Positions 28,207 through 41,395 are shown, counted from the first letter of the stretch. The stretch: 64,000 nt of DNA from Candidatus Nitronereus thalassa (GCF_032191465.1 NZ_JAQOUE010000002.1:124001-188000); one strand, 5' to 3'. Notes: a model not told the origin generated them from the letters alone. Made by a program: numbers and translations.

Positions 28207-30291
28207 TTACGACTCGCCGCGCTGCTTCCCCATGATTTGCTCGGAAATCAGCTTTGGGACGATATCATATTGCTCAAATTCCATTGAATAGGTGGCACGC
28301 CCTTGAGTTTTTGACCGAAGCGAAGTGGAATATCCAAACATTTCGCTCAAAGGGACCGCGGCATCCACCGCTTGAGATCCTGCACGGGACTGCATCCCCC
28401 GAACCTTACCTCTCCGGGAATTTAAATCTCCAATGACATCCCCCATGAACTCTTGCGGCACCAACACTTCAACTTTCATAATTGGCTCAAGCAAGGCAGG
28501 ATCAGCTTTTTTACAAGCGCTCTCAAAGGCCATTGACCCAGCAATCTTAAAGGCCATTTCATTGGAATCCACTTCATGAAATGAACCGTCGAACAACGTC
28601 ACACGCACATCACGCATGGGATACCCGGCTAATACCCCAGTCTCCATCCGCTCTTTCACGCCCTTTTCGACAGCTGGGATATATTCCCTCGGGATGATTC
28701 CCCCAACAATTTTATTAACAAACTCAAGACCAATCCCAGGTTCTGACGGCTCCACGTTTAGTACGACATGACCATACTGGCCGCGCCCCCCAGACTGCTT
28801 GATATATTTCCCTTCGGCTTCGCCCTTCTTACGGATCGTTTCACGGTAGGCAACTTCAGGCTTCCCCACATTTGCCTGAACCTTAAATTCTCGGACCAAC
28901 CGATCGACAATAATCTCTAAATGCAACTCCCCCATACCAGAAATAATTGTCTGGCCTGTTTCGTCATCAGTGCGAACATGAAATGAAGGATCCTCCTGAG
29001 CAAGCTTTTCCAAGGAAAATCCAAGTTTCTCCAAATCTTGCTTGGTTTTTGGTTCCACTGCCATAGAGATGACTGGCTCAGGAAATTTAATTACCTCTAA
29101 CAGGATTTGCTTCTTCTCATCAGCCAATGTGTCCCCTGTCCGTGCACCCTTCATTCCCACGGCGGCCGCAATATCCCCGGAATACACTACATCAATATCT
29201 TCGCGCTTATTGGCATGCATCTTCAGGAGCCGACCGATGCGCTCACGCCTTCCCTGCGTCACATTATAGACATAGGAACCTGTTTCTAATTTCCCAGAAT
29301 AGACACGGAAGTATGTCAACTGACCAGCAAAGGGGTCCGTCATAATCTTAAAAGCAAGGGCGGAGAATGGTTCATCATCATTGGCTTTTCGATGCATGAC
29401 CTCCCCAGAGTCTGGGTGCACCCCTTCAACCTCAGGAACATCCAACGGCGAGGGCAACAGGTCAACCACGGCATCCAACAAAGTCTGAACGCCCTTATTT
29501 TTAAAAGCCGTGCCACACAAGACCGGAGTTACCTTTAGCTGATTCGTCCCCATACGAATAGCCCGCTTTATCTCAGCTTCATTGAGGGTTTCCCCATTGA
29601 GGTAACGCTCAAGTAAAACTTCGTCGAATTCAGCCACAGCCTCCAGCATTTTTTCACGATATTCTTCGGCCATCGACAACAGATCAGAGGGAATCTCCCC
29701 CACTTCATAGCTAGCGCCAAGGGATTCATCATTCCACACAATGGCCTTCATTGAGACCAGGTCAATCACGCCAAGAAAATCCGCCTCTTTCCCAATTGGT
29801 AATTGAATGGGAATGGGATTGGCCCCAAGACGATCGATAATGGTCTGAATACTGTTAAAGAAATCCGCACCCACCCGATCCATTTTATTTAAAAAAGCAA
29901 TTCGCGGGACATGATACTTGTCCGCTTGTCGCCAAACAGTCTCAGACTGGGGTTCCACACCCATGACGGAATCAAATACGGCCACAGCCCCATCCAACAC
30001 TCGAAGAGAACGCTCAACTTCCACGGTAAAATCGACGTGCCCTGGAGTGTCAATTATATTGATGCGATGATCTTTCCAAAAACAGGTGGTGGCAGCAGAG
30101 GTAATGGTAATCCCACGCTCACGCTCCTGCTCCATCCAGTCCATCTGAGCCGCGCCTTCATGCACCTCTCCAATGCGGTGAGACACACCGGTATAAAACA
30201 AAATTCGCTCAGTTGTGGTCGTTTTACCGGCATCAATATGCGCCATAATGCCAATATTACGGGTCCGCTCTAATGGGTATCCTCGACTCAA
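28207..30291 (-). CDS. fusA: Elongation factor G
   Basis: EF-G drives ribosome translocation and recycling. G1 [15 protein letters not shown], switch [16 protein letters not shown]3 DTPGHVDF and G4 NKMDRVG are canonical, and domains II-V follow in the normal order (ending at MGKQRGES). The frame is open to a GTG at 30318, but the TTG at 30289-30291, preceded by GAGG five bases upstream, gives the family N-terminus [15 protein letters not shown] and the normal length (694 residues). Confidence 0.97.
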   Translation of the reverse strand: MSRGYPLERTRNIGIMAHIDAGKTTTTERILFYTGVSHRIGEVHEGAAQMDWMEQERERGITITSAATTCFWKDHRINIIDTPGHVDFTVEVERSLRVLDGAVAVFDSVMGVEPQSETVWRQADKYHVPRIAFLNKMDRVGADFFNSIQTIIDRLGANPIPIQLPIGKEADFLGVIDLVSMKAIVWNDESLGASYEVGEIPSDLLSMAEEYREKMLEAVAEFDEVLLERYLNGETLNEAEIKRAIRMGTNQLKVTPVLCGTAFKNKGVQTLLDAVVDLLPSPLDVPEVEGVHPDSGEVMHRKANDDEPFSALAFKIMTDPFAGQLTYFRVYSGKLETGSYVYNVTQGRRERIGRLLKMHANKREDIDVVYSGDIAAAVGMKGARTGDTLADEKKQILLEVIKFPEPVISMAVEPKTKQDLEKLGFSLEKLAQEDPSFHVRTDDETGQTIISGMGELHLEIIVDRLVREFKVQANVGKPEVAYRETIRKKGEAEGKYIKQSGGRGQYGHVVLNVEPSEPGIGLEFVNKIVGGIIPREYIPAVEKGVKERMETGVLAGYPMRDVRVTLFDGSFHEVDSNEMAFKIAGSMAFESACKKADPALLEPIMKVEVLVPQEFMGDVIGDLNSRRGKVRGMQSRAGSQAVDAAVPLSEMFGYSTSLRSKTQGRATYSMEFEQYDIVPKLISEQIMGKQRGES

Positions 30292-30321
30292 TTTTCCCTC
30301 ATCTTCTTGAAAGCACACAAA

Positions 30322-30412
30322 TGCTGTAGCGGCACCCTCACCTTCACGACCCCCAATAAAAAATAAAATAAGGAATACGTTAGGGCATTACAGGGTGTGC
30401 CCAACTACAGCA
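30322..30412. repeat. Nested inverted repeats in the rpsG-fusA spacer
   Basis: An outer pair TGCTGTAG (30322-30329) and CTACAGCA (30405-30412) encloses an inner pair GGGCA (30383-30387) and TGCCC (30398-30402). All arms are perfect complements. The whole would fold the mRNA between S7 and EF-G, ending about 30 bases before the fusA start. In E. coli S7 represses its operon by binding an intercistronic structure (there between rpsL and rpsG), so a relocated S7 control site is conceivable. Only pairing is seen; the function is inference. Confidence 0.4.
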
Positions 30413-30424
30413 CCATCCCACAAG

Positions 30425-30895
30425 TCACCAACGATAATGAGCAAACGCCCGATTCGCTTCAGCCATTCGATGCGTTTCATCACGCTTCTTAACTGCAGCA
30501 CCGGCGCTATTGGCCGCATCCATTAATTCAGCGGCAAGCTTCTCTTCCATACTACGACCAGACCGAGAAAGCGCACTCTGCTTAATCCAGCGAAAGGCGA
30601 GCGCCATCTGCCGAACCGGACGAATTTCAACAGGAACCTGGTACGAAGCACCACCCACCCGACGAGACTTCACCTCCACCATCGGCTTCACATTACCGAG
30701 GGCGGCATGAAATACTTTCAGTGGATCACCACCCGTCTTTGATTCCACCATTTCAAAGGCGCCATAACATACTGCCTGGGCCGTACTCTTCTTTCCACGA
30801 CTCATCAATATATTGATAAATTTCCCGACCAAAGCGTCGCGAAACTTTGAATCTGGGGGTGGTGTTCTATGCCCTGCGCTTTGTCCACGTGCCAT
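30425..30895 (-). CDS. rpsG: 30S ribosomal protein S7
   Basis: S7 nucleates assembly of the 30S head and contacts the E site. The product has DALVGKFINILMSRGKKSTA, VKSRRVGGASYQVPVEIRP and MAEANRAFAHYRW at the C-terminus. Length 156 residues. It lies 60 bases after rpsL. Confidence 0.98.
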   Translation of the reverse strand: MARGQSAGHRTPPPDSKFRDALVGKFINILMSRGKKSTAQAVCYGAFEMVESKTGGDPLKVFHAALGNVKPMVEVKSRRVGGASYQVPVEIRPVRQMALAFRWIKQSALSRSGRSMEEKLAAELMDAANSAGAAVKKRDETHRMAEANRAFAHYRW

Positions 30896-30955
30896 AATTT
30901 ATTCACTTACTCCTAAAAACATGATCAACAAACCAAGGAACCACACAAGTCTAAG

Positions 30956-31327
30956 CTACTTTGGCTTCTTGGCCCCATACTTGGATCGGCCTTGTTTTCG
31001 ATTGGCCACACCCACAGCATCCAACGCACCACGAACCAAATGATATCGTACACCTGGCAAATCCTTCACACGGCCTCCACGAAGAAGCACGATAGAATGC
31101 TCCTGAAGGTTATGCCCCATACCTGGAATATAGGTGGTCACCTCCACCCCAGTCGTCAAACGAACCCTCGCAACTTTTCGCAAAGCCGAATTCGGCTTCT
31201 TTGGTGTCGTGGTATACACCCGCAAGCAGACCCCACGTCGTTGCGGACAGCGATTCAAGGCCGGGCTTTTACTTTTAAATTTTGGGGCCTTTCGACCTTT
31301 ACGAACCAACTGATTCACTGTCGGCAT
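30956..31327 (-). CDS. rpsL: 30S ribosomal protein S12
   Basis: S12 monitors codon-anticodon pairing; changes near its two conserved loops cause streptomycin resistance. Both loops look wild type: [13 protein letters not shown] (Lys at the classic position 43) and [12 protein letters not shown] (Lys at position 88). Length 123 residues. SD AGAGG stands five bases before the ATG. It is the first gene of the str part, with its own promoter just upstream. Confidence 0.98.
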   Translation of the reverse strand: MPTVNQLVRKGRKAPKFKSKSPALNRCPQRRGVCLRVYTTTPKKPNSALRKVARVRLTTGVEVTTYIPGMGHNLQEHSIVLLRGGRVKDLPGVRYHLVRGALDAVGVANRKQGRSKYGAKKPK

Positions 31328-31394
31328 AAGTGCCTCTCTTTTCGCTACTTAAGTGTTCATTGAATCTAACACACAGGTGGCGGGCAACCGGCGG

Positions 31395-31424
31395 ATTGTA
31401 ATGAAACAATCACTCTAGTGTCAA
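31395..31424 (-). promoter_or_regulatory. Sigma-70 promoter for rpsL (str operon)
   Basis: On the minus strand TTGACA (31419-31424) and TACAAT (31395-31400) are separated by 18 bases. It lies between the rpoC stop and rpsL, so the str operon can be transcribed independently of rpoBC. The predicted start point is near 31388, giving a leader of about 60 bases. No terminator hairpin is evident between rpoC and this promoter. Confidence 0.75.
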
Positions 31425-31450
31425 TAGAAAACCATGCGATTCAAAAACAT

Positions 31451-34400
31451 TTATGATGTTTGCGTCTGTAATTCTTTCCCACCTTCAACAGCCATTGATT
31501 CTGAGTCACTTCCTGGGTCCGATTCTAGAACATCTTCAACCGGCCTTGGAACAAACGTTTCACGATATTCTGAAAATCCTGTCCCTGCTGGAATAAGACG
31601 TCCAACAATAACATTTTCCTTCAACCCACGGAGATCGTCGACACGACCATTGATAGCCGCCTCGGTCAACACCCTAGTCGTTTCCTGGAATGATGCCCCG
31701 GAGATAAAGCTGTCTGTGCTCAACGAGGCTTTAGTAATACCCAGCAACACGGGTTTTCCGATCGCAGGCTGGCCGCCCTCCGCTAATACTCGTTGATTCT
31801 CATCCATGAAAGAAAATCTTCCGACCTGTGCACCGGGCAAGAAACTCGCATCGCCAGGATCTTCAATTCTGATTTTCTTGAGCATTTGTCGTGCAATGAC
31901 TTCGATATGCTTATCGTTAATGGAAACACCCTGCAACCGATAGACTTCTTGAACTTGATTCACTAAATAGCGCTGCAATTCACGAGGGCCCAAGACCGCG
32001 AGTATGTCATGCGGATTGGCCGAACCATCCATCAATGGCTCTCCAGCCCGAACCCAATCTCCTTCGTGTACATTGACATGTTTCCCACGAGGAATAAAAT
32101 ATTCCTTCACATCACCCATTTTGTTATCAACGGTCACTTTCCGCAATCCTTTGACAAATCCACCAAAAGAAACTTCCCCGTCGATTTCACTTATCACAGC
32201 TTGCTCTTTGGGTTTTCTGGCTTCGAACAGTTCTGCCACGCGAGGCAAACCACCAGTGATATCCTTGGTCTTTGTAGTTTCTCGAGGAATCTTGGCCAAC
32301 ACATCTCCAGGAAAGACGATTGATCCTTTTTCAACAAAAAGATGGGCGCCCACAGGCAAAAGGTATCGAGCCTGCGACCCTGCCGAGGGCAACTTGGCCG
32401 TTTTTCCAGATTCATCTTTAATCGAAATACGTGGGCGAAGGTTCGTCCCGGCCTGTTCAATCACGACCTTCCGGGACATGCCAGTGATTTCATCCACCTC
32501 TTCCTTCATGGTGACACCATCGGTGATATCACCATAAGCAATCTTTCCGCCCACCTCCGTCAAGATTGTGAGCGAATAAGGATCCCACTCTACAAGCTTC
32601 TGCCCAACCGTGACGCGTTCGCCATCCTTGACCTTGATTTTCGCGCCGTACACAACCGGATGTTTTTCGCGTTCACGTCCGGAATCATCATACACCGCGA
32701 TCTTCGCATTCCGGTTCATTACGACCCATTCCCCCTGCTTATTTTTTACGGCCATGTGGCTGTTATGGAAGTCAGAATTTTTCTTGGCATCAAAGCTTAA
32801 GTACTTCAATACACCGTCATGCCGTGACTCCAACACGCTTTGCTCTACAACCTTACTCGCGGTACCGCCTATGTGGAAGGTTCTCATGGTCAACTGAGTC
32901 CCAGGTTCACCGATTGATTGTGCTGCAATTACACCCACAGGCTCACCTTTTTCCACCAATCGACCACGGGCCAAATCACGACCATAGCATCTCACACACA
33001 CTCCCCACCGAGCCTGACAAGTCAACACCGAACGGATTTTAATATGATCAATGCCGGCCTCACTGACAGCCTTAACTTGGAACTCATCCAGTTCGGTATC
33101 AGCCTTGACCACCACTTCGCCGGTTAAGGGATCGAGAATGTCTCCAGCGGCCAACCTTCCAAGAATTCGTTCCTCCAAAGGTTCAATTACTTCACCACCT
33201 TCCACCAATGCCGAAACTTCAATTCCATCGGTGGTCAGACAATCTTCCTCACTAATAATAACGTCCTGAGCAATATCGACAAGACGCCTGGTCAAATATC
33301 CAGAATTCGCGGTTTTTAACGCCGTATCCGCCAACCCTTTTCGTGCACCATGGGTAGAAATAAAATACTGCAACACGGTCAACCCCTCGCGGAAATTTGC
33401 GGTAATCGGGGTTTCAATAATTTCACCTGAGGGCTTAGCCATCAAACCACGCATCCCACCAAGCTGACGAATTTGCTGTGAACTACCACGAGCACCGGAG
33501 TCCGCCATCATGAAAATTGGATTGAGGGTATCTTCAGGACCCTGACCACCACCAGCACGGATTTCGAGCATCATCTCATTGGCCACCTGCTCACTTACAT
33601 GAGCCCAAATATCGATAACTTTATTGTATCGTTCACCGTTGGTAATCAACCCTTCGCTATATTGTGACTCCACCTCCCCCACTTCCTTTTTCGCCGCACC
33701 GAGCAAGACCTCTTTCTTCGTGGGGATATGCATATTGTCGATACAGATGGACACACCCGCCTTGGTCGCATAAGAGAAACCAAGTTCCTTGAGTTTATCC
33801 AGCATGAGGACGGTTTCATGAAGCCCAGCCTTGCGATACACCGCATCGATGAGCTTGGTCATTTCTTTTTTCGTCATAATTTGATTGACGTGCGAGAAAT
33901 TAATGGATGCCGGCAAAATTTCGCCAAAGATGACTCGACCGACCGTTGTGTCGACTAACTCGTTATTGATACGCACCTTCACACGAGCTTGTTCATCAAG
34001 CTCACCAGCGTCGTAAGCAATGCGCACTTCTTCAGCTCCGTATAAGATACGGCCTTCACCTTTGGCCCCTTCCCGCTCCTGCGTAAGCCAATAACACCCC
34101 AACACCATATCCTGAGAAGGAATAGCCAACGGACGACCATTAGCAGGTGACAGCACATTATTCGTCGACATCATCAAGACCCGGGCTTCGATTTGAGCCT
34201 CAACGGACAAGGGCACATGAACAGCCATTTGGTCACCGTCAAAGTCAGCATTGAAGGCCGCGCAGACCAAAGGATGGAGGCGAATCGCTTTTCCTTCGAC
34301 TAAGACTGGATCAAAGGCTTGCATACCCAGTCGATGCAAAGTTGGCGCACGGTTGAGAATCACAGGATGCTCACGGATAACTTCATCCAACACATCCCAC

Positions 34401-35626
34401 ACTTCTGGACGCTCCTTCTCCACCAGTCGCTTTGCGCTTTTAATGGTTGTGGCTGCGCCTCGCTCCTCCAATTTATGGAAGATAAAGGGTTTGAATAACT
34501 CGAGCGCCATCTTCTTGGGCAGACCACATTGATTCAACTTCAGCTCAGGCCCTACGACGATCACGGACCGCCCCGAATAATCGACCCGTTTTCCTAAGAG
34601 ATTTTGACGGAATCTTCCCTGTTTCCCCTTCAACATATCGCTCAAGGATTTGAGGGGTCGCTTATTCGCACCACGAATCGTCCGTCCACGCCGACCATTA
34701 TCAAAGAGCGCATCCACGGCTTCCTGCAACATACGCATTTCATTGCGAATGATGACACCTGGCGCTTTCAATTCGACTAATCGCTTCAATCGGTTATTTC
34801 GATTAATGACGCGACGATAAAGATCATTCAAATCAGAGGTCGCAAACCGACCGCCATCGAGAGGCACCAAGGGACGAAGTTCCGGAGGAAGCACCGGGAT
34901 GACATCCATAATCATCCACTCCGGTTTATTTCCGGATTTATGGAAGGCCTCTATCACTTTCAGGCGCTTTGTAAGTTTTTTGCTCAGCGCGATGGAGGTG
35001 GTTGCCTTGACTTTTTCATGCCGCTCATTCCACAGGCCTTCGATATCGACCTTTCGCAATAATTCACGAATGGCTTCAGCGCCAATTCCCACACGAAATC
35101 CCTGGGAACCGTATTCATCAAATAATTCACGATACCGCTCCTCCGTGAGAAGCTCATTTTCTTTCAGTGGCGTGTCTCCTGGATCAAGCACCACATAAGC
35201 CTCGAAATACAGTATTTTCTCCAATTGCTTGAGACTCATATCCAACAGAATCCCAATACGACTCGGCACCCCTTTTAAAAACCAAATATGGGCAACCGAA
35301 GCCGCAAGCTCAATATGCCCCATACGCTCACGACGAACTTTGGATTGGATCACCTCGACACCGCACTTGTCACAAACAATGCCTCGATGCTTCATCCGCT
35401 TATATTTTCCACAATTACATTCCCAATCCTTTGTCGGGCCAAAGATTTTGGCGCAAAACAACCCGTCTTTTTCCGGCTTAAAGGATCGGTAATTAATCGT
35501 TTCGGGTTTTTTTACTTCCCCATAGGACCACGAACGGATTTTCTCTGGTGAAGCAATTCGAATACGCATCGCATCAAAGGACACGGCATCGCGTGGCTTT
35601 TCAAACAGCGCATAAATGCTTTCCAA
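31451..35626 (-). CDS. rpoC: RNA polymerase subunit beta'
   Basis: Beta' carries the catalytic magnesium. The zinc-ribbon at the N-terminus has CNCGKYKR and CDKCGVEV, the catalytic loop is [12 protein letters not shown] (three Asp), and the trigger-loop region follows [20 protein letters not shown]. Length 1391 residues, similar to the E. coli size. The start is a TTG with GGAGG eight bases upstream; no ATG lies close by. It follows rpoB by 50 bases. Confidence 0.98.
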   Translation of the reverse strand: MESIYALFEKPRDAVSFDAMRIRIASPEKIRSWSYGEVKKPETINYRSFKPEKDGLFCAKIFGPTKDWECNCGKYKRMKHRGIVCDKCGVEVIQSKVRRERMGHIELAASVAHIWFLKGVPSRIGILLDMSLKQLEKILYFEAYVVLDPGDTPLKENELLTEERYRELFDEYGSQGFRVGIGAEAIRELLRKVDIEGLWNERHEKVKATTSIALSKKLTKRLKVIEAFHKSGNKPEWMIMDVIPVLPPELRPLVPLDGGRFATSDLNDLYRRVINRNNRLKRLVELKAPGVIIRNEMRMLQEAVDALFDNGRRGRTIRGANKRPLKSLSDMLKGKQGRFRQNLLGKRVDYSGRSVIVVGPELKLNQCGLPKKMALELFKPFIFHKLEERGAATTIKSAKRLVEKERPEVWDVLDEVIREHPVILNRAPTLHRLGMQAFDPVLVEGKAIRLHPLVCAAFNADFDGDQMAVHVPLSVEAQIEARVLMMSTNNVLSPANGRPLAIPSQDMVLGCYWLTQEREGAKGEGRILYGAEEVRIAYDAGELDEQARVKVRINNELVDTTVGRVIFGEILPASINFSHVNQIMTKKEMTKLIDAVYRKAGLHETVLMLDKLKELGFSYATKAGVSICIDNMHIPTKKEVLLGAAKKEVGEVESQYSEGLITNGERYNKVIDIWAHVSEQVANEMMLEIRAGGGQGPEDTLNPIFMMADSGARGSSQQIRQLGGMRGLMAKPSGEIIETPITANFREGLTVLQYFISTHGARKGLADTALKTANSGYLTRRLVDIAQDVIISEEDCLTTDGIEVSALVEGGEVIEPLEERILGRLAAGDILDPLTGEVVVKADTELDEFQVKAVSEAGIDHIKIRSVLTCQARWGVCVRCYGRDLARGRLVEKGEPVGVIAAQSIGEPGTQLTMRTFHIGGTASKVVEQSVLESRHDGVLKYLSFDAKKNSDFHNSHMAVKNKQGEWVVMNRNAKIAVYDDSGREREKHPVVYGAKIKVKDGERVTVGQKLVEWDPYSLTILTEVGGKIAYGDITDGVTMKEEVDEITGMSRKVVIEQAGTNLRPRISIKDESGKTAKLPSAGSQARYLLPVGAHLFVEKGSIVFPGDVLAKIPRETTKTKDITGGLPRVAELFEARKPKEQAVISEIDGEVSFGGFVKGLRKVTVDNKMGDVKEYFIPRGKHVNVHEGDWVRAGEPLMDGSANPHDILAVLGPRELQRYLVNQVQEVYRLQGVSINDKHIEVIARQMLKKIRIEDPGDASFLPGAQVGRFSFMDENQRVLAEGGQPAIGKPVLLGITKASLSTDSFISGASFQETTRVLTEAAINGRVDDLRGLKENVIVGRLIPAGTGFSEYRETFVPRPVEDVLESDPGSDSESMAVEGGKELQTQTS

Positions 35627-35676
35627 GTTTCGACCCTCCTAGTTAAACACCCGTGTTAAATTCTTTTAACACGAAT

Positions 35677-38600
35677 CTATTCAGTGGATTTCATTAACTC
35701 GACATCGAGTCCAAGACTCTGGAGCTCTTTGACCAACACGTTGAAGGACTCTGGCAATCCAGGCTCCAAGAAATTTTCGCCTTTCACAATCGCCTCATAC
35801 ATACGCGAGCGACCCGGGACATCATCAGATTTCACGGTAAGAAATTCCTGCAAGGTGGAGGCGGCTCCATAGGCTTGCAATGCCCAGACCTCCATTTCCC
35901 CCAAACGCTGCCCCCCGAATTGCGCTTTACCACCCAACGGTTGCTGGGTGACCAGAGAATAGGGACCAATGGAACGCGCATGAATTTTATCATCAACCAA
36001 GTGATGTAATTTCATCATATACACATAGCCAACCGTCACAGGGCTTTTAAACGGTTCTCCAGAGCGACCGTCATACACCACGGATTGGCCATTTTGAGGC
36101 AGCCCCGCCTTCTTTAAGAGTTCCTTAATTTCCGGTTCCGTAGCTCCATCAAAGACCGGACTGGCCACGTGAAGACCCAAGGCACTAGCCGCCCACCCGA
36201 GATGAGTTTCTAGGATTTGCCCTACGTTCATACGAGAAGGTACGCCCAATGGGTTCAGAACAATTTCTAATGGCGTGCCATCAGGAAGATACGGCATATC
36301 TTCTTCAGGAAGAATCCGCGACACCACACCTTTATTTCCATGCCGACCCGCCATTTTATCGCCGACGGAAATTTTCCGTTTAATCGCCAGGTATACCTTG
36401 ACTAATTTGATGACACCGGGAGGCAACTCATCACCACGACGAAGTCTTCCAACCTTTTCATCATAATAGGTTTGGAGGATTTCAATTTGATCCTTCGCTG
36501 CCCGTTCAATATCTTCAAGCTTCTTGTGTTCTTCCGCATCACCAAGAATCACTCGACGGACATCATCATCGGACAATTTCCGCAACACATCCGCGGTAAT
36601 TTTTCCCTTTTTCTTCAAAATGACATCGCCGTTATCGTGATCCATAAGATCACGCCCCACGACTTGCCCCAACAGGAGCTTACGAAGACGCTTATTGCGT
36701 TCTTCTTCGATGATTCGAAGTTCATCTTGATAATTTCGCTCGATCTTTACCCGATCCTGAGATTCAATGTTCTTGGATCGCTCATCCTTATCAATACCCT
36801 TACGGGAAAAGATTTTGACATCAACGACAATTCCTTCAATGCCAGGAGGCACCTGAAGCGAAGTATCCTTCACATCGCCAGCTTTTTCGCCAAAGATCGC
36901 TCGCAATAATTTTTCTTCCGGGGTGAGTTGGGTTTCCCCTTTGGGAGTCACCTTTCCGACCAAGATATCCCCAGGCTTCACTTCGGCCCCAATCCGCACA
37001 ATCCCACTTTCATCAAGGTTCCGCAGTGCTTCCTCACCCAAGTTGGGTATATCCCGTGTAATTTCCTCTTTTCCTAATTTGGTATCGCGAGCTTCAACTT
37101 CAAACTCTTCAATATGAATAGACGTGAAGGTATCATCCCGCACGAGTTTTTCACTCAGCAAAATTGCATCCTCGAAGTTGTACCCACCCCACGGCATAAA
37201 TCCCACCAACACATTTTTCCCAAGTGCCAATTCTCCACGATCTATGGATGGGCCATCTGCCAACACCTGCCCAACCTTAACGGGTTGACCAACACGAACC
37301 ACAGGGGTCTGCGTCACACAAGTATTTTGGTTCGTACGTTGGAACTTCACCAAGTCATAGGTATCCAAAAATCTGCCACTCTTGCGTTTGGGATCATCCT
37401 TCTTACCCAATTCCGTTCTGACGACAATCCGCCTTGCATCCACACTCTCGACAACACCGTCGCGACGGGCCTGCTCAACATACCCAGAATCACGCGCGAC
37501 AACCGCTTCCATCCCCGTTCCCACCAGAGGTGCTTCGCTCTGAAGTAACGGGACGGCTTGCCGTTGCATGTTCGAACCCATCAAGGCCCGGTTGGCGTCA
37601 TCATGCTCGAGAAAGGGAATTAACGCTGTGGCCACACTGACAACCTGCTTAGGCGATACGTCGACATAATCAACTTTATCAGGATCAGTGGTCACAAACT
37701 CACCTTGCGACCGAGCAGTTACAGCCTCGGAGATCAACTTTCCACTTTCGTCAATTTTCGAATTTGCCTGAGCGATGATATACCGCTCCCCTTCCAAAGG
37801 AGAGAGAAATTCAACTTCGTCTACCACCCGCCCCTTACGTACCTTTCGAAATGGCGCTTCAATAAATCCAAATTCATTGATACGCGCATATGTGGCCAAA
37901 GAGGTAATCAAACCAATATTAGGTCCTTCTGGGGTTTCAATTGGACAAATTCGACTGTAGTGAGACGGATGCACGTCGCGAACCTCGAAGCCCGCGCGTT
38001 CTCGAGTCAAGCCCCCAGGTCCCAAAGCTGACAAGCGACGCTTGTGAGTGATTTCGGCTAATGGATTGGTTTGATCCATGAACTGAGACAACTGACTACC
38101 AGCAAAAAACTCCTTGATAGCCGCCACAATAGGCTTTGCGTTAATCAAATCATGAGGAAGGACCGTCTCCATATCCAAGAGATTCATGCGCTCCTTGATA
38201 CTTCGCTCCATACGAGCAAGTCCCAACCGAATCTGATTTTCCAAAAGTTCACCCACCGAGCGCACACGACGGTTTCCTAAATGGTCGATATCGTCAACAT
38301 CCCCCTTGCCCATTTTCAACTCAACCAAACAACGCACAACTTCCGTCACATCCTGCGAGGTCAGGACACGTTGATCGAGTGAATGATCCAAGCCAAACCG
38401 GCTATTCATTTTCAAGCGCCCAACCGGGGACAGATCATATCGTTTAGGATTTAAAAACAGATTTTCAAAAAGAAGTTTGGCAGAATCAATCGAAGGCATT
38501 TCCCCAGGCCTAAGCCGCTTGTAAATCTCCACCCAGGCCTCTTCTTTGGAGGTCGTTTTCTCGGCATCCAGGGTATCCAAAATCACTGGTGTGGTCGCCG

Positions 38601-39645
38601 AACTATCCAGGTATATGACTTTGAAACTTTCAATTGAACTTTCCAGAATTTTTTCGACAATGGGCAATGTCAGCCGTTGATTTTTTTCGAGGAGCACTTC
38701 GCCACTTTTGGTATCTACAATTTCTGTCAACACCGCACGCCCCAAAAGTTCATCCGGCTTTACAGGAATTTCCTTTATACCGGCGCCGGTAAGTTTGGCC
38801 ATGACACCCTTGGTTAAACGACTACCTTCTTTGACTAAAGGCTCTTTTCCGCCTTTTTCAAAGACATCAGCCGTCGCACGAAGCCCTGTATGCAGATCCG
38901 CATCAAGCTTGCGCATGAACTGCCCACTTACCACGCGGATTTCTTCCACGGGATAATACATTTTCAGCAGATCATCCGTTGAAAGACCAAAGGCTTTTAA
39001 CAAGATCGTAGCTGGCATTTTTCGGCGCCGATCGATTCGAACATACAAAATATCCCGGGCGTCAAACTCAAAATCTAACCATGAGCCCCGATAGGGAATA
39101 ATACGCGCGGAAAAAAGTATTTTTCCGCTGGAGTGAGTCCTCCCCTTATCATGACTGAACGAAGCCCCAGGAGAACGATGCAATTGGCTAACAACAACGC
39201 GCTCCGTTCCATTAATGATAAAAGTCCCTCGATCCGTCATGAGCGGGAGTTCGCCGACATAGACCTCCTGTTCACGAACATCGAGCACCTTTCCCTTAAC
39301 GCTCTTATCTTGACTATCAAAAACCACCAAACGAATGCGCAGTTTCATTGGCGCAGCCAAAGTCATGCCTTGCTCTAAACATTCACGCACATCATATTTT
39401 GGCGTACCAAGGGTGTAACTAGTAAATTCAAGAAGTGCCGTGTTGTTGTAATCAGAAATCGGAAAGACACTCATCAAGGCGGCTTGCAGACCTTTTTCGG
39501 CGCGCCGCTCAGAGTCAGCATCTTGTTGCAGAAAATCTTCGTATGATCGTTTTTGCACTTCGACCAGATCCGGGATGTCAATCCTCGATGGAATTTTGGC
39601 AAAATCCATCCGCTTGATAATTCCCGGCAATATTGGTTGCGGCAT
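35677..39645 (-). CDS. rpoB: RNA polymerase subunit beta
   Basis: Beta forms one jaw of the polymerase cleft and the rifampicin pocket. The rifampicin-region sequence [20 protein letters not shown], with [13 protein letters not shown] after it, is wild type. [20 protein letters not shown] near the C-terminus is diagnostic. The frame is open seven codons further, but the ATG at 39643-39645 has AAGGAG six bases upstream, so I start there (1322 residues). It follows rplL by 69 bases without a visible attenuator. Confidence 0.98.
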   Translation of the reverse strand: MPQPILPGIIKRMDFAKIPSRIDIPDLVEVQKRSYEDFLQQDADSERRAEKGLQAALMSVFPISDYNNTALLEFTSYTLGTPKYDVRECLEQGMTLAAPMKLRIRLVVFDSQDKSVKGKVLDVREQEVYVGELPLMTDRGTFIINGTERVVVSQLHRSPGASFSHDKGRTHSSGKILFSARIIPYRGSWLDFEFDARDILYVRIDRRRKMPATILLKAFGLSTDDLLKMYYPVEEIRVVSGQFMRKLDADLHTGLRATADVFEKGGKEPLVKEGSRLTKGVMAKLTGAGIKEIPVKPDELLGRAVLTEIVDTKSGEVLLEKNQRLTLPIVEKILESSIESFKVIYLDSSATTPVILDTLDAEKTTSKEEAWVEIYKRLRPGEMPSIDSAKLLFENLFLNPKRYDLSPVGRLKMNSRFGLDHSLDQRVLTSQDVTEVVRCLVELKMGKGDVDDIDHLGNRRVRSVGELLENQIRLGLARMERSIKERMNLLDMETVLPHDLINAKPIVAAIKEFFAGSQLSQFMDQTNPLAEITHKRRLSALGPGGLTRERAGFEVRDVHPSHYSRICPIETPEGPNIGLITSLATYARINEFGFIEAPFRKVRKGRVVDEVEFLSPLEGERYIIAQANSKIDESGKLISEAVTARSQGEFVTTDPDKVDYVDVSPKQVVSVATALIPFLEHDDANRALMGSNMQRQAVPLLQSEAPLVGTGMEAVVARDSGYVEQARRDGVVESVDARRIVVRTELGKKDDPKRKSGRFLDTYDLVKFQRTNQNTCVTQTPVVRVGQPVKVGQVLADGPSIDRGELALGKNVLVGFMPWGGYNFEDAILLSEKLVRDDTFTSIHIEEFEVEARDTKLGKEEITRDIPNLGEEALRNLDESGIVRIGAEVKPGDILVGKVTPKGETQLTPEEKLLRAIFGEKAGDVKDTSLQVPPGIEGIVVDVKIFSRKGIDKDERSKNIESQDRVKIERNYQDELRIIEEERNKRLRKLLLGQVVGRDLMDHDNGDVILKKKGKITADVLRKLSDDDVRRVILGDAEEHKKLEDIERAAKDQIEILQTYYDEKVGRLRRGDELPPGVIKLVKVYLAIKRKISVGDKMAGRHGNKGVVSRILPEEDMPYLPDGTPLEIVLNPLGVPSRMNVGQILETHLGWAASALGLHVASPVFDGATEPEIKELLKKAGLPQNGQSVVYDGRSGEPFKSPVTVGYVYMMKLHHLVDDKIHARSIGPYSLVTQQPLGGKAQFGGQRLGEMEVWALQAYGAASTLQEFLTVKSDDVPGRSRMYEAIVKGENFLEPGLPESFNVLVKELQSLGLDVELMKSTE

Positions 39646-39714
39646 AGTCGGCTCCTTGGACATCAATTCAGGTTAGACAGCTCTTCATGAGCAAACAGGA
39701 AACTTCCGTCCACC

Positions 39715-40113
39715 TTATTTGATTTCTACTGTCGCTCCAACATCGGTCAATTTCTTTTTAATCGTTTCAGATTCATCTTTGTCCGCGCCTTCCTTCACAG
39801 GCTTTGGCGCACCCTCAACTAGGTCCTTGGCCTCTTTTAGACCCAACCCTGTGATCTCACGAACCACTTTGATGACTTGAATCTTTTTATCTGCTGGAAC
39901 ACCTGTCAGGACCACATCAAACGAATCCTTTTCCTCCACCGCTGCCGCTGGCGCTGCGGCTCCAGGCGCCGCCGCAACTGCCACCGGCGCCGCCGCCGTG
40001 ACGCCAAATTTCTCCTCGAACCCCTTAACTAATTCCGAAAGCTCCAATACGGTCATACTTCCCACCGCACTGAGAATGTCCTCTTTTGAAAGTTTTGCCT
40101 CTGTCGCTGCCAT
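39715..40113 (-). CDS. rplL: 50S ribosomal protein L7/L12 (internal start)
   Basis: L7/L12 is the multicopy stalk protein that recruits translation factors. The 132-residue product has the N-terminal dimerisation domain ([19 protein letters not shown]), an Ala/Pro hinge ([20 protein letters not shown]) and the factor-binding domain ([20 protein letters not shown]). AAAGGAG stands eight bases before the ATG at 40111-40113, an excellent SD, so independent translation is expected although the rplJ frame also reads through. Two to three dimers per L10 are needed, which argues that free protein must be made. Confidence 0.95.
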   Translation of the reverse strand: MAATEAKLSKEDILSAVGSMTVLELSELVKGFEEKFGVTAAAPVAVAAAPGAAAPAAAVEEKDSFDVVLTGVPADKKIQVIKVVREITGLGLKEAKDLVEGAPKPVKEGADKDESETIKKKLTDVGATVEIK

Positions 40114-40647
40114 TGAATCATCTCCTTTCTTTGTTTCTTGAATTGCGGCCAACACCGCCACAAACCCACGAAGAATGCCTTGCATAACCCCAGCCAGCCC
40201 GCGCATCGGGCCTTGCATGGCGGAAAGCAACATGGATAGCAAGACTTCCTTGGAAGGTAAATCTGCTGTGGCCATGAGTTGGGCGGAATCGAGGGTGTTC
40301 CCCTCCAACACTCCGCCTCGCCATAATATTTTTTCATCACATTTTTCTGCTTTAATAAAATCTCGTAAAATTTTTGTCGGCAGCACCGGATCATCGTAGC
40401 CAATCACGAGGGCCACTTGCCCTTTAAATAAGGTTGTAACCGGCACCAATGACGTGCCTTCTGCCGCTCGCTTAGCGATGGTATTTTTCACGACTTTCAA
40501 TTCAGCCTTTGCACCACGAAGCTGATGCCTCAATTGCGTCACCTGGTTGACCGGCATACCGCCACATTCTGTTACGACGGCCAATTTGGCTTTCGAAAAC
40601 TTTTCGTGTAGGTCGGCGACTGCCGTTACTTTGTCTTCCTTTTTCAT
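39715..40647 (-). CDS. rplJ: 50S ribosomal protein L10, open in frame into L7/L12 (L10-L12 fusion frame)
   Basis: L10 forms the base of the ribosomal stalk. The first ~176 residues are a complete L10 ([31 protein letters not shown], ending [11 protein letters not shown]). There is no stop codon at the expected end: the codons GGA GAT GAT TCA run straight into the ATG of L7/L12, and the frame continues to the rplL stop, for 310 residues in all. The rplL ribosome-binding site lies within this stretch. Either a real fusion is made alongside free L7/L12, or a sequencing error hides the stop (a one-base shift would place a TGA inside GATGATTC). Confidence 0.85.
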   Translation of the reverse strand: MKKEDKVTAVADLHEKFSKAKLAVVTECGGMPVNQVTQLRHQLRGAKAELKVVKNTIAKRAAEGTSLVPVTTLFKGQVALVIGYDDPVLPTKILRDFIKAEKCDEKILWRGGVLEGNTLDSAQLMATADLPSKEVLLSMLLSAMQGPMRGLAGVMQGILRGFVAVLAAIQETKKGDDSMAATEAKLSKEDILSAVGSMTVLELSELVKGFEEKFGVTAAAPVAVAAAPGAAAPAAAVEEKDSFDVVLTGVPADKKIQVIKVVREITGLGLKEAKDLVEGAPKPVKEGADKDESETIKKKLTDVGATVEIK

Positions 40648-40669
40648 TCAAGGCTCCTTCCCAACCACA

Positions 40670-41368
40670 TCAATCAAACTGCCGCGCAATTGCCCCACAT
40701 TCAAGTTGAATTCCTGGCCCCATGGTGCTGCACATGGTTGCTCCCTTGATATACTTGCCTTTGCTTGAGGATGGCTTAGCCTTCATCAAAGAACTAAACA
40801 CGGCCTGGGCATTTTGGGTAATTTTCTCGCCCCCAAAAGACACTTTCCCAATAGGGACATGGACAATCCCAGCCTTGTCGACCTTATACTCCACGCGGCC
40901 TTTTCGGATTTCCTCGATGGCTTTCCCCACCTCAAAAGTCACGGTTCCGGTCTTCGGGTTCGGCATCAGCCCTCTTGGGCCGAGCACTTTTCCCAATTTA
41001 CCCACGGAAGCCATGAGATCAGGCGTCGCAATGGCTTGATCAAATTCAAGCCAGCCACCTTTCACTTTTTCCAGCAGATCGTCAGAGCCAACAAAATCGG
41101 CTCCCGCCTGCTTAGCTTCCTGCTCTTTTTCCCCTTTAGCAAAAACTAAAATTCTCACTTTTTTTCCGGTTCCATGCGGAAGCAGCGTGGTCCCACGAAC
41201 CATCTGGTCGGCTCGCTTCGGATCAACGCCTAGGCGAACAGCCAGCTCCACGGTTTCATCAAACTTGGCGGTGGCGGTTTCCTTGACCAAATCACCAGCC
41301 GCTTGTAAGTCGTACAATTTCGGCTCGACTTTCGCCGCAGCGTTTTGAAATTTCTTTCCCACTGCCAT
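40670..41368 (-). CDS. rplA: 50S ribosomal protein L1
   Basis: L1 forms the mobile stalk at the E site and in E. coli represses its own operon. [40 protein letters not shown] and the C-terminal [17 protein letters not shown] are diagnostic. Length 232 residues from the ATG. A GTG three codons in has a better-placed AGGAG (eight bases) and is a real alternative. It follows rplK by 27 bases. Confidence 0.97.
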   Translation of the reverse strand: MAVGKKFQNAAAKVEPKLYDLQAAGDLVKETATAKFDETVELAVRLGVDPKRADQMVRGTTLLPHGTGKKVRILVFAKGEKEQEAKQAGADFVGSDDLLEKVKGGWLEFDQAIATPDLMASVGKLGKVLGPRGLMPNPKTGTVTFEVGKAIEEIRKGRVEYKVDKAGIVHVPIGKVSFGGEKITQNAQAVFSSLMKAKPSSSKGKYIKGATMCSTMGPGIQLECGAIARQFD

Positions 41369-41395
41369 CACTCCTATAAAAAATAACCTTGAATA

